The translations under genes were made by a program, and so were the position numbers. From contig NZ_JBLXDN010000018.1 in the NCBI RefSeq assembly GCF_048264025.1, positions 1 to 64,000 on the forward strand: a DNA stretch of 64,000 nt, given 5' to 3'. Shown piece after piece: positions 8,330-17,108 of this stretch. The notes under the pieces were generated by a model. That model worked only from the letters and a program-made list of their open reading frames with translations, was not told the origin of the DNA and did not search any database. The DNA comes from Nitrincola sp048264025. GTDB taxonomy: Bacteria; Pseudomonadota; Gammaproteobacteria; Pseudomonadales; Balneatricaceae. Each line of letters starts with the position of its first letter. The first letter of the stretch is position 1.

Positions 8330-8352
8330 GGGCTGGGGGACTTTTCCGACAG
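8330..8352. mobile_element. probable outer end of the IS1182-type element
   Basis: GGGGGACTTTTCCGAC, about 70 bases upstream of the transposase start, resembles the ACTTTT-containing terminal repeats of IS1182-family elements and abuts a complete attC at 8353. The other end is missing, so no inverted-repeat partner can confirm it. Confidence 0.35.
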
Positions 8353-8452
8353 TCTCAACACCGCATTAAGCGGACTAAAATTGTTGGTTATAATGTGGAG
8401 CGAAGCGGAACCTAACCAACTGTTTTAGTTCCGTTTAAATGCCTTGTTATTT
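8353..8452 (-). other. attC recombination site (long form)
   Basis: The left arm CAACACCGCATTAAGCGG with CTAAAATTGTTGGTT pairs with the right arm AACCAACTGTTTTAG with CCGTTTAAATGCCTTGTTA, giving a long imperfect palindrome of about 100 bases. It sits just after the stop of the PHP-SMC gene, as expected for that cassette's attC. Confidence 0.75.
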
Positions 8453-8457
8453 GGCCC

Positions 8458-11106
8458 TTACTTAAAACCATATTTTTCTTTTCTTCGATTAAATGCGTCT
8501 TCACCACCTTCAAGAATTTTAGCAGCAAGGTTTTGAATATTTGGCTGATCTATTGAACCTTGATTTTGAATGGGCAAAGTTGCATTTTCATTCGTTGATT
8601 CCAAAACTCCAATCCATTCAGCGTCACCAAAAACAGGTATATTTGCATTATGTGTAGCAAAAATAAACTGTCTGGTTAGTTTGGCATCTCGCACTTGGGT
8701 AACAATTCGTTCTGCAATAAATGCGTTGTCGAGATTATCTTCCGGTTGATCTAAAAGTAGAGGATCTTGGTTATCAAGTAAGAGCATGTGCAATAAGGCT
8801 GTACACTGTTGGCCTGTTGATAATGAATCAAGTTTTTTATATAAAGGCTCATCACTGCTCGAAACATTCAACTCAATACCAACCAAATCATCGATCTTAA
8901 ATTCTTCAATTTCCATTATTTGCTTATTGCTGATTTTTGATAATCTATCAGCGGTAGTAAAAGTCATACCCCAATTTTTCTCTAATAAAGCATCCGCTCC
9001 TTTCTTGATAGTCTCTGCGAATAGAGGTGCCGAGAACTCCTCTACACCTTTCATCCAAGAAAGTCTTCCCTCAGCGACATCAGGTAAATGATAACTTACG
9101 ATAAGTTTTATTAATCCCAGCCTATCTTTTTCTGCTGAGTAATTTACTTTTATATTGCCCTTTAATTTTCTATTTAGCTGTTTTACGCCATTTTCAAAAG
9201 CTGTAGCTCTGTTGGTTTTTTTCTCGGACAACTCAGACAGTAGAGTCTGTCTCTTAGCTATTTCTTTGTCCAGCTTACCTTGTTCAGTTACAAGTTCCGC
9301 ACGCTTGGGTTTTAATCTCTCAATATTTTTAATTAAATCCCGATATTGTTCACCAATTTGTTTTCCAGTTAAACCTTCAACAGGAGCCAATTTTTTAAAC
9401 TCTTTAGTGATGGAGTCTTCTTGTTTCTCTATGCTTTCTTGAAGTTCTTTATCAAGTAGATCTATCTTCTGCTGAGAACTTTCTGAATCCAATTCTATTT
9501 TTGCAATAGATTTATTGATGTTATCTTTTAATTCTGACAATGCTAATTTAGCGTTTTCAAATATTTTTTTGTCGGGAAATCCCTTAATCGACTCTTCGGT
9601 AATAAAGTCACCGCATGGAATAGATTCAGAGAACTCTTTTAGTGCTTTCTTTAACGTGTCCATCTTTTCTGCAACCGTTTTGAAAGTACTTCTTTCCGAC
9701 TCAACGATTGGTAATAGTTTCAATTGCTGGTCTATTCCAAGCTCTTTATACCTATTTTCATCTTCCTCGTGAGCCTTCAAGTCTTCCACATCAGATTCTA
9801 AGCTAGAGACGCTAGATGTTAAATCAGCGATATTATTTCTTGTTGTAACTAACGACTCTTTAACTGTTGAAATACCTGACTCTTGCTCAATTTTATCTGT
9901 ATTTAGAAATCGCTCTACTACTTTTAGTTGCTCACTTGATTCTTTGGCGATTTCATGAATTTCATTTTGACCAAATATTTCAATATTAGGTAATAAGTCT
10001 CTAGGAGAAAAAGTAGAAACAGATCCGCTTTCATCTTTTACTATCGGGGATTCACCATAGCGTCTTGATATTTTATACAATTTCCCATGCTTTACTGCTG
10101 ACTTGACAGTCAATTCAGCGAACCCTGAACCAAGATTCTGCTTTATAACTTTAAGGTGTTGTGCTTTTGTTTCTTTACTAATAGGTTCAATATTTAAAAC
10201 ATAGCGAATTGCCTCTATTAAAGTCGATTTACCTGTTCCTCTGCCACCTATTAAAGCATTTAAATGCTCGGAATAGTTGATATGAATGCCATCGAGAAAC
10301 CCACCAACAAACCTAACCGACTCTATTCTAGAGTAATATTTCTCTTTAATATCAGAGTTAAGGCGAACACGGGATTCAGAATCTGAAAACGCTAGTTTAA
10401 ATGAGGAAAAGCAGGGCGTTGACATTTTAACCAAGCAAGTCGCATTTTCTTTTCTTAATGTTTCAGGGTCTTCTATATCTTTAGCATTTATAATCGCAAT
10501 ATTTTTTTCACGCTTATAATCAGGGTTTTTATTTAGAAGGATCTGGTGATTTGCTTGATCACCTTGTTCTTTCAGTGCTTCTAATGAAGTAGGGATTTGT
10601 GCAGCATGTAAATTCGGATTTTTCCAAATATTGTTTAATTTTTGTTTTAAAACCCCGCTGTCATCTGTGCAATGTGCAGCATACACAAAGCCACCTTTAT
10701 CTTTAACTGTAGACAGAATGAAGTCTGCACTTTTAGTTGATGGTTTTGTACCATCAGAACTATCTATATCAAACTCATATAAATAATTATTTAAAGTCTG
10801 AAGACTTGTATCTTCTGGGTATAAACAAACTAAATGTATTTTCTCACTAGATGCAATTTCAAACCCTGGAAATACGATGACTCCTTGTGCATTAAAAGTT
10901 TCTTTGATTTTTACAACAGAATCAACATTGCCATGATCGGCTATTCCCACAACCTTTATTGATTCCTCAAGGCAGACTTCTAATAGTTTCTGATTATAGT
11001 CATCTTCTGATATACCCTGATTTTTCCCTCGGTACTTTATATAACTTGCAGGATTTACTTGTAATGCGCACTTCCAGAATTTTGCCTTAGTGTGTTCAAG
11101 AGCCAT
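8458..11106 (-). CDS. PHP-domain/SMC-like ATPase (TrlF-type), large integron cassette gene
   Basis: 882 residues. The N-terminal part (about 1-230) is PHP-phosphoesterase-like (VGIADHGNVDSV, IVFPGFEIASS, FVYAAHCTDDSG). It is followed by an SMC/RecN-like ATPase: Walker A LIGGRGTGKSTLIEA (about 285-299), a long E/K-rich coiled coil (about 400-640), the signature LSTGQQCTALLHMLLL, Walker B DPLLLDQPEDNLD and the H-loop FIFATHN. This architecture matches the TrlF family of AAA-like ATPases, often considered defence-associated; the reaction is unknown. I prefer the ATG at 11106 (MALEHTK) because AAGGAT lies 8 bases upstream. The ATG at 11130 lacks one. At 2.65 kb of coding sequence the cassette is far larger than usual. 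Confidence 0.8.
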   Translation of the reverse strand: MALEHTKAKFWKCALQVNPASYIKYRGKNQGISEDDYNQKLLEVCLEESIKVVGIADHGNVDSVVKIKETFNAQGVIVFPGFEIASSEKIHLVCLYPEDTSLQTLNNYLYEFDIDSSDGTKPSTKSADFILSTVKDKGGFVYAAHCTDDSGVLKQKLNNIWKNPNLHAAQIPTSLEALKEQGDQANHQILLNKNPDYKREKNIAIINAKDIEDPETLRKENATCLVKMSTPCFSSFKLAFSDSESRVRLNSDIKEKYYSRIESVRFVGGFLDGIHINYSEHLNALIGGRGTGKSTLIEAIRYVLNIEPISKETKAQHLKVIKQNLGSGFAELTVKSAVKHGKLYKISRRYGESPIVKDESGSVSTFSPRDLLPNIEIFGQNEIHEIAKESSEQLKVVERFLNTDKIEQESGISTVKESLVTTRNNIADLTSSVSSLESDVEDLKAHEEDENRYKELGIDQQLKLLPIVESERSTFKTVAEKMDTLKKALKEFSESIPCGDFITEESIKGFPDKKIFENAKLALSELKDNINKSIAKIELDSESSQQKIDLLDKELQESIEKQEDSITKEFKKLAPVEGLTGKQIGEQYRDLIKNIERLKPKRAELVTEQGKLDKEIAKRQTLLSELSEKKTNRATAFENGVKQLNRKLKGNIKVNYSAEKDRLGLIKLIVSYHLPDVAEGRLSWMKGVEEFSAPLFAETIKKGADALLEKNWGMTFTTADRLSKISNKQIMEIEEFKIDDLVGIELNVSSSDEPLYKKLDSLSTGQQCTALLHMLLLDNQDPLLLDQPEDNLDNAFIAERIVTQVRDAKLTRQFIFATHNANIPVFGDAEWIGVLESTNENATLPIQNQGSIDQPNIQNLAAKILEGGEDAFNRRKEKYGFK

Positions 11107-11146
11107 ATATTCAATCCTTAAATTTAACATCGAGGCTAGCAGGGCT

Positions 11147-11224
11147 TAATAACGCCGCGCACAACGGCGGCAGCGAAGCTGACGTCCGGCGCCGACAGGC
11201 GCGAATTGATGCGCTTTGTTATGT
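11147..11224 (-). other. attC recombination site
   Basis: TAATAACGCCGCGCACAACG on the left is imperfectly complementary to GAATTGATGCGCTTTGTTA on the right, about 78 bases. The TTA of GTTATG (11219-11221) is the stop codon of the gene to the right. Confidence 0.75.
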
Positions 11225-12001
11225 GTCTGTATTTGCACGATCAATTGCCCGTTTAGTAAACGCTTCAAGATTCATTTGGTCATCAATCCTGATTTCGTCC
11301 ACCCAAATATCCAAGTTTCCATAAGCATTTCGGAAATCTTCCCATTCGAGCGGTGAAGAATCAAACTCCTGCAAGTTTCTTGCATAATCAAATAGCTTCC
11401 CAGCCAATGCGTGGAGTTCACCAAGCCGGTAGAAATACGAAATCAAATTATGCTTTTCTGGGCTTACATCACTCTCATCATGCATCCGATTAATGAAATC
11501 TCTTACCCTAGCATCATGCACTTGCAGCTTGACAAGTATTTTTGACAAGTACTCGCCTACCTCAGGTTCAGCATGTCTAATGCAATTTCCGAATACCACT
11601 TTATATTCGCCCGGCAATATCGGCAGAACGATGTTTGGTTGCTGACCAGGCGCCAATTCCCATCCAGCGATAAACACCGATGCTGATTCCTTAAAATAGG
11701 AAACCAATTCACTCAGAGCTGCAGGAAGAAACGCCTTTGAAGCAAGAAACTCTCGCTCTCTTTGTTTTTCTGCATTGAACCTTGAAATATTGAAAGCAGT
11801 GATACTTGAAATAAAAGCAAGCATTCCTACATTTAGACCTTGCCAACGATTCCAAACATCCTGAACATGGGTCCACTCACCACGACCGTCTATCCAAGGA
11901 AATATGAACATACAGACAACGTAGAGGGTTACAGCTGGAAAGCCTATCCAGTTGAGCAAATCTACTAGTCGCTCTGCTTTCAGAATTCCGATTCGTCTCA
12001 T
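11219..12001 (-). CDS. unknown membrane protein, integron cassette gene
   Basis: 260 residues, not recognised. Two N-terminal transmembrane helices (about 16-34 and 57-72, joined by a short loop with WTHVQDVWNRWQG) are followed by a basic/acidic juxtamembrane helix (FNAEKQREREFLASKAF) and a long cytoplasmic helical domain. Such two-helix plus helical-bundle proteins are common in bacterial islands and may be effectors or sensors; no function is claimed. The stop lies in the attC at 11147-11224. It is the rightmost, promoter-proximal cassette seen. Beyond its ATG no integrase or clear attI follows, only a weak palindrome at 12036-12083. Confidence 0.7.
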   Translation of the reverse strand: MRRIGILKAERLVDLLNWIGFPAVTLYVVCMFIFPWIDGRGEWTHVQDVWNRWQGLNVGMLAFISSITAFNISRFNAEKQREREFLASKAFLPAALSELVSYFKESASVFIAGWELAPGQQPNIVLPILPGEYKVVFGNCIRHAEPEVGEYLSKILVKLQVHDARVRDFINRMHDESDVSPEKHNLISYFYRLGELHALAGKLFDYARNLQEFDSSPLEWEDFRNAYGNLDIWVDEIRIDDQMNLEAFTKRAIDRANTDT

Positions 12002-12343
12002 CTATTTCCTCGCGGCCTGTCGGTCAGGACACATAACAGTCTGTTAATGAGGTCTTCGACCTCATAATATTTATTAGAGGGTATACCTTTATAACTTGGT
12101 ATTGGTCAATAAATTTTCTAGTGACTTGATATGAATAGACTTTTTCATGTAAGCCATTCAGCACATTTCCTTAAAAGGTATCCAGCTCAACACGGAGCAC
12201 TAGAAAAAGGTAGTAAGCGTGTGAAGCGCTTCAACAGCCTCCTGCCAGCGTAAAAAAGAAGAAAATGCATACCCCCAGACACGCTACCGCCCGGCCCGTG
12301 CACCATCACAGCAGTAAGTGTTCCCTGATTGTCTGTGTGTGAT
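12002..12343. other. 342-base gap at the right edge of the cassette array
   Basis: No gene is evident. A perfect 8-bp hairpin (ATGAGGTC and GACCTCAT around TTC, about 12048-12066) lies inside a weakly symmetrical 48-base segment from TAACAG to TTATTAG (12036-12083). This could be a degenerate attC or a terminator. GAAGCGCTTC near 12223 is a 10-base palindrome. There is no integrase fragment and no recognisable attI. Confidence 0.4.
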
Positions 12344-14857
12344 TTAAACAGGACCGCTGCGGCGTTGCAAGGCGGCTTTAGTCAAACGGGTGGCTTCAGC
12401 GCTGAGCGGGTCTTCAGGCCAGGGATGCTTTGGGTAGCGGCCTCGCATTTCTTTGCGGACTTCGGTATAGGCGTTTCGCCAGAAGTGGGGCAGGTCGGCG
12501 GTGACTTGCAGCGGGCGGCGTGCGGGGGAGAGCAGGTGGATGAGTAGCGGGACTTTGCCGTTTAGAACACTGGGTTGGTCCTGGTAGCCGAACATTTCCT
12601 GGAGTTTGACTGCCAGTACCGGTGGTTGTTGGGTGTAGTCGATGGCGATGCGTGAGCCGCTGGGTACGCTCAGGTGGGTCGGTAGCTGTTTATCCAGTTG
12701 TTGCTGGTGTTCCCAACTGAGCAGGTTACGCAGGGCGCTGTGGGTATCGACTTTGTCCAGGTCGCGTTGGTGTCGGGCGTTGTGCAGGTAGGGCAGTAGC
12801 CAGTCGAGTCCCTTGTGTAACAGCGCGGTATCGCTGACATCTGGCCAGGGTGTGCCGGTATGTTGGTGCATCAGCGCCATACGTGCGCGCAGGTTGAGGG
12901 CATCGTCTGTCCAGGGCAGGCAGTTGAGGCCTTGTTGCTGGATGGTGTCTTGCCAGGCGGTTTGCCATTGTTCGGCGCTTAGCTTCGGCAGGCGTTGGCT
13001 ACGTAGGCGTATCTGGCCGAGTTGTTGATGGCGTTGGGCGATGAACTGTCCTGAGTCTTGCCAGCCGATTTCGGTACGTTCGCTAAAGAGTTGTGGCGCG
13101 ATCAGCTCCAGTGAGGCTAAGGTGCTGGCAGAGAGTTCGGCCGCCAGGCGTATTACCGTGCGTTGCGGGTGAACGCTCAGGTCGGCGCAAGCGAGCCAGT
13201 CGGCCTGGGGGAGATCCGATTCCAGGCTGCATTCGGCACCTCGGCCATTGCTGAGCAGAAAGCCGTCGCGCTGATCGCGGCGTTTGGCGATGCGATCTGG
13301 AAAGGCCAGTGCCAGCAGCAGGGCAGGCAGGTCGTCTGCATTAATGTCCGTGCGGCTGGCTTCTGGCGTAATGCCTTGCAGGGTGCGCCAGAGGTTCTGT
13401 GCCAGGGGCTGAATGCGTTGCTGCCAGATCGTGCGCTGCTGTTTGGCCTGGGTCAGTAGTCTGAGCAGATCATCGCTGCCGCGTCGGGTGGCGGGCCATT
13501 CCTGTATCAGTGCCACCAGGGTGCAGGCGTGCTGGCCATGTCCCAGCGCATGCGCCGATAACAGTGCGTGTGCCCAGCGCGGCTCGATCCCCAGTCGGGC
13601 GCAGGCGTTGCCATGGTCGCTAAGACCGCTGCCTTCGGCATTCAGCATGCCCAGTTGCCCGAGCAGATCACCAGCTTGTTGCAGGGCGGCGCTGGGGGGC
13701 GGTGTCAGCCAGAAGAGTTCATCGGCTTCGGCGCCCCACTGCAGTAAGGTCAGCCGTAGCGGGGCGAGGTCAGTGTCGAGGATTTCGGCGCGGATATGGG
13801 CATCCAGGCGTTCATGCAGTTGCTGCGGCCACAGACGGTAACAGACACCGGGTGCCTGACGTCCGGCACGGCCACAGCGCTGGGTGGCCGACGCACGGGA
13901 GATCTGGCGGGTGGTCAGGGTATTCAGGCCGCTGGACAGATGAAACACACTGCGCCGCTCAAGACCGGAGTCCACCACGATGCGCACCCCGTCGACCGTC
14001 AGCGAGCTCTCGGCGATATTGGTTGCCAGAATCACTTTACGCTGACCGCTTGGTGCGGGGGTGAGGGCGGCTTTCTGCTCGGTATCATTCAACTGGCCGT
14101 GCAGCGGTAAGATATGAGTCGTTGGCGGCAGGTCGCTCAGTGCCTGCTGCACTTGTTTAATCTCGCGGACACCCGGCAGAAACACCAGCATATCACCGGC
14201 ATGCTGCAGCGCCTGGCGTATCACCCGAGCGGTGTGTTCGGTCATGGACTGATTGGCATTCTGCAGCGGCTGATAGTGAATATCGACCGGAAAACTCCGT
14301 CCCTCGCTCACCAGTAAGGGGGCATCCAGCGCCTCGGTGAGTGTCTGTTCATCCAGCGTGGCTGACATGATCAGCAGACGCAGATCGGGGCGTAACAGTT
14401 GCTGGCATTGATGCGTCAGCGCCAAGGCCAGATCAGCATGCAGATTGCGCTCGTGGAATTCATCAAAGATCACCAGCCCGATACCGCTAAGCTCTGGATC
14501 ATCCTGCAACAGCCGCGTCAGCACGCCTTCGGTCACCACTTCAATACGGGTCTGCGCACTCACGCGGGTATCCAGACGAATGCGATAGCCGACGCGCTGC
14601 CCGACCGATTCACCCAGTTGCTGCGCCATAAACTGCGCTGCATGACGTGCCGCGATGCGCCGAGGCTCCAGCATCACTATCCGCTGCCCATTCAGCCAAG
14701 GCTCGTCCAATAGCGCCAGCGGCACACGCGTGGTTTTGCCTGTGCCCGGTGCCGCACTGAGCAACACCGCACCCGGTTGCGCTAGCGACTGGCGCAGGGC
14801 AGGTAATACATCGTCGATTGGCAGCGGCTTCACTTCATCACACTCACGTAAGGGCAT
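12344..14857 (-). CDS. hrpB: ATP-dependent helicase HrpB
   Basis: 837 residues, the usual size for HrpB, a DEAH/DExH RNA helicase-like ATPase of gammaproteobacteria. Motifs in order: Walker A APGTGKTTRVP (about 36-46), DEFHERNLHADLAL (DEAH-type box, about 128), SATLDE, VFLPGVREI, ILATNIAESSLTVDGVRIVVDSG and the arginine-finger region QRCGRAGR. The helicase-associated and HrpB-specific C-terminal domains with PRRPLQVTADLPHFW and YPKHPWPEDP close the protein. It acts in the cytoplasm on RNA, with poorly defined substrates. The gene is divergent from the OsmC-YcaO gene with only a short gap, and marks a return to ordinary chromosomal content after the cassette array. Confidence 0.95.
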   Translation of the reverse strand: MPLRECDEVKPLPIDDVLPALRQSLAQPGAVLLSAAPGTGKTTRVPLALLDEPWLNGQRIVMLEPRRIAARHAAQFMAQQLGESVGQRVGYRIRLDTRVSAQTRIEVVTEGVLTRLLQDDPELSGIGLVIFDEFHERNLHADLALALTHQCQQLLRPDLRLLIMSATLDEQTLTEALDAPLLVSEGRSFPVDIHYQPLQNANQSMTEHTARVIRQALQHAGDMLVFLPGVREIKQVQQALSDLPPTTHILPLHGQLNDTEQKAALTPAPSGQRKVILATNIAESSLTVDGVRIVVDSGLERRSVFHLSSGLNTLTTRQISRASATQRCGRAGRQAPGVCYRLWPQQLHERLDAHIRAEILDTDLAPLRLTLLQWGAEADELFWLTPPPSAALQQAGDLLGQLGMLNAEGSGLSDHGNACARLGIEPRWAHALLSAHALGHGQHACTLVALIQEWPATRRGSDDLLRLLTQAKQQRTIWQQRIQPLAQNLWRTLQGITPEASRTDINADDLPALLLALAFPDRIAKRRDQRDGFLLSNGRGAECSLESDLPQADWLACADLSVHPQRTVIRLAAELSASTLASLELIAPQLFSERTEIGWQDSGQFIAQRHQQLGQIRLRSQRLPKLSAEQWQTAWQDTIQQQGLNCLPWTDDALNLRARMALMHQHTGTPWPDVSDTALLHKGLDWLLPYLHNARHQRDLDKVDTHSALRNLLSWEHQQQLDKQLPTHLSVPSGSRIAIDYTQQPPVLAVKLQEMFGYQDQPSVLNGKVPLLIHLLSPARRPLQVTADLPHFWRNAYTEVRKEMRGRYPKHPWPEDPLSAEATRLTKAALQRRSGPV

Positions 14858-14923
14858 TCAAAAAGGAAGATATGTTATCATTTCCCCCTTCAAATGCATT
14901 CACACCTATCCGGTACCCCGTTC

Positions 14924-17104
14924 ATGGAAATCAAAGTTAATTTTCTCGACAATCTCAGACTTGAAGCCAAGTTTGACGACTTCACCGTCATCACCGACCA
15001 GCCGATTCGCTACAAGGGTGATGGTTCGGCGCCCAGCCCCTTCGATTATTTTCTGGCATCGTCTGCCTTGTGTGCGGCCTATTTTGTGCGGGTCTACTGC
15101 TTGGCGCGCAATATTCCGACGGAAAATATCCGTCTGTCGCAGAACAATATTGTCGATCCGGAAAACCGCTATAACCAGATTTTCAAGATTCAGGTGGAGT
15201 TGCCGGAAAGTATCTCGGATAAGGATCGTGAAGGGATTTTGCGTTCGATTGATCGTTGTACCGTGAAAAAAGTGGTGCAGATGGGCCCGGGGTTTGAGAT
15301 CGAAACGGTTGAGAGTCTGGATGAAGATGCACAGGCGCTGCTGATGGTGAAGCCGGAAGGCGAGTCCAGCACCTATATAGAGGGTAAGGATCTGCCGCTG
15401 GAACAGACCATTGCCAATATGACGGCGATTCTGGCCGATCTGGGCATGAAGATTGAGATCGCGTCCTGGCGCAATCTGGTACCGCATGTCTGGTCGCTGC
15501 ATATTCGTGATGCGGCCTCGCCGACGTGTTTTACCAACGGCAAAGGCTCGACCAAGGAGAGTGCGCTCTGTTCGGCGCTGGGTGAGTTTATTGAGCGTCT
15601 GAGTTGTAACTTCTTCTATAACGATCAGTTCTTCGGTGAAGAGATCGCCAACAGTGAATTTGTGCACTATCCGAATGAGAAATGGTTTCTGCCGGGGCCG
15701 GGTGATGCGCTGCCTGAAGGACTGCTGGATGACTATTGCCTGTCGATCTACAACCCGGATGATGAGCTGCGTGGCTCCAATCTGATCGATACCAATTCCG
15801 GCAATAAGGCGCGGGGCATCTGTGCCTTGCCGTTTGTGCGCCAGTCAGATGAGGCGGTGGTGTATTTCCCCTCCAATCTGATCGAAAACCTCTATCTCAG
15901 CAACGGTATGAGCGCCGGGAACACCCTGTATGAAGCGCAAGTGCAGTGTCTGTCGGAGATTTTTGAGCGCGCGGTGAAGCGTCAGATTATTGAAGAAGAG
16001 TTGGCCTTGCCGGATGTGCCGCCAGCCGTACTGGCGCAGTATCCGGGTATTCTGGAAGGCATCGAAGCGCTGGAAGCACAGGGCTTTCCGGTGCTGGTGA
16101 AAGATGCCTCGCTCGGTGGTCAGTTCCCGGTGGCCTGTGTCACCCTGATGAATCCGCGTACCGGTGGGGTGTTTGCGTCCTTCGGTGCCCATCCAAGTCT
16201 GGAAGTGGCGCTGGAGCGCAGTCTGACTGAGCTATTGCAAGGGCGCAGCTTTGAAGGGCTCAACGATTTCCAGCCACCGACCTTTAACAGTCTGGCGGTG
16301 ACCGAGCCGAATAACTTTGTTGAGCATTTTATCGATTCGTCCGGGGTGATCTCCTGGCGCTTTTTTAGCGACAAGGCTGACTATGATTTCTGCGAGTGGG
16401 ATTTCACTGGAAGCAATCAGCAGGAAGCTGAAACCCTGTTTGGTATTCTCGAAGCGATGGGGCAGGAGGTGTACATGGCCGTGCATGACGACCTTGGTGC
16501 ACCGGTCTGTCGTATTCTGGTGCCGGGTTATTCCGAGGTGTATCCGGTGGATGACCTGGTCTGGGATAACACCAACAAGGCGCTGGAATTCCGTGAAGAC
16601 ATTCTTAACCTGCATCGCCTGAGCGATCCGCAACTGGCTGATCTGCTGGAGCGCCTAGAAGAAAGCCAGCAGGATGAGTACATGGACATCATCACCCTGA
16701 TCGGTATTGAGTTTGATGAAAATACCGAGTGGGGTCAGTTAACCATTCTTGAACTGAAACTGCTGATCCATCTGGCACTGCAACAACATGAAGAAGCGCT
16801 GGAGCGGGTAGAGCATTTCCTGCAATACAACACCAACACGGTTGAACGCGGGCTGTTTTACCGTGCTGTGAATGCGGTGCTGGAAATCCTCCTGGATGAC
16901 AGCTTGTCCCTGGAAGACTTCCTGCCCAACCTGTCCCGCATGTTCGGCGAGCAGACAATGCAAGCCGTGGTGGGGTCGGTTAAAGGTGAAGTGCGTTTCC
17001 ACGGCCTGACACCCACCAATATGCAACTGGAAGGGCTGGACAAACATTTGCGCCTGATCGACAGCTACAAAAAGCTGCACGCCGCCCGAGCCCAGAGGGC
17101 GTAA
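14924..17104 (+). CDS. OsmC-YcaO fusion protein
   Basis: 726 residues from the ATG at 14924 (MEIKVNF), which starts exactly at the OsmC-like fold. An in-frame ATG at 14894 would add ten residues and has no better ribosome binding site. Residues about 1-140 are OsmC/Ohr-like (SPFDYFLASSALCAAYFVR carries the family cysteine). Residues about 170-560 are a YcaO domain with ATP-binding features (GKGSTKESALCSALGEFIERLS, EAQVQCLSEIFERAVKRQIIEEE). The C-terminus is a helical, TPR-like region (about 590-710). YcaO enzymes activate amide backbones with ATP; stand-alone E. coli YcaO has been linked to ribosomal protein S12 methylthiolation. No precursor peptide or partner gene is nearby. The C-terminus abuts a REP-like hairpin. 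Confidence 0.85.
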   Translation: MEIKVNFLDNLRLEAKFDDFTVITDQPIRYKGDGSAPSPFDYFLASSALCAAYFVRVYCLARNIPTENIRLSQNNIVDPENRYNQIFKIQVELPESISDKDREGILRSIDRCTVKKVVQMGPGFEIETVESLDEDAQALLMVKPEGESSTYIEGKDLPLEQTIANMTAILADLGMKIEIASWRNLVPHVWSLHIRDAASPTCFTNGKGSTKESALCSALGEFIERLSCNFFYNDQFFGEEIANSEFVHYPNEKWFLPGPGDALPEGLLDDYCLSIYNPDDELRGSNLIDTNSGNKARGICALPFVRQSDEAVVYFPSNLIENLYLSNGMSAGNTLYEAQVQCLSEIFERAVKRQIIEEELALPDVPPAVLAQYPGILEGIEALEAQGFPVLVKDASLGGQFPVACVTLMNPRTGGVFASFGAHPSLEVALERSLTELLQGRSFEGLNDFQPPTFNSLAVTEPNNFVEHFIDSSGVISWRFFSDKADYDFCEWDFTGSNQQEAETLFGILEAMGQEVYMAVHDDLGAPVCRILVPGYSEVYPVDDLVWDNTNKALEFREDILNLHRLSDPQLADLLERLEESQQDEYMDIITLIGIEFDENTEWGQLTILELKLLIHLALQQHEEALERVEHFLQYNTNTVERGLFYRAVNAVLEILLDDSLSLEDFLPNLSRMFGEQTMQAVVGSVKGEVRFHGLTPTNMQLEGLDKHLRLIDSYKKLHAARAQRA

Positions 17105-17108
17105 GAAA

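Larger units (their letters stand above)
4554..11224 (-). mobile_element. integron cassette array without integrase (CALIN)
   Basis: Minus-strand genes are separated by imperfect palindromes with the attC layout: an (R)YYYAAC-like box on the left, a GTTRRRY-like box on the right, and partly complementary inner arms. Sites at 5555, 6445, 8353 and 11147 are complete; sites near 4554 and 7295 are halves broken next to IS1182 material. In three sites the stop codon of the upstream gene is the TTA inside GTTAG or GTTAT, as is common in real cassettes. No tyrosine recombinase of the IntI type is encoded anywhere in the window, including to the right of the array where attI would be expected. This matches the CALIN definition. 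Confidence 0.8.

Noticed and set aside
4554..11224. CRISPR array
   Set aside because: The repeated palindromes differ in sequence and are separated by whole genes, not short equal spacers. They fit attC sites.
12002..12343. attI site and integrase remnant beside the cassette array
   Set aside because: No tyrosine-recombinase coding sequence on either strand and no attI-like core beyond a weak palindrome.
12726..14110. Several long frames on both strands within hrpB
   Set aside because: Shadow frames of a GC-rich gene; HrpB motifs are continuous in the chosen frame.
14906..15667. Long minus-strand frame opposite the OsmC-YcaO gene
   Set aside because: It lies wholly antisense to a clear gene and its protein is rich in R/H/T/Q of the kind produced by reverse reading. 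No domain is recognisable.
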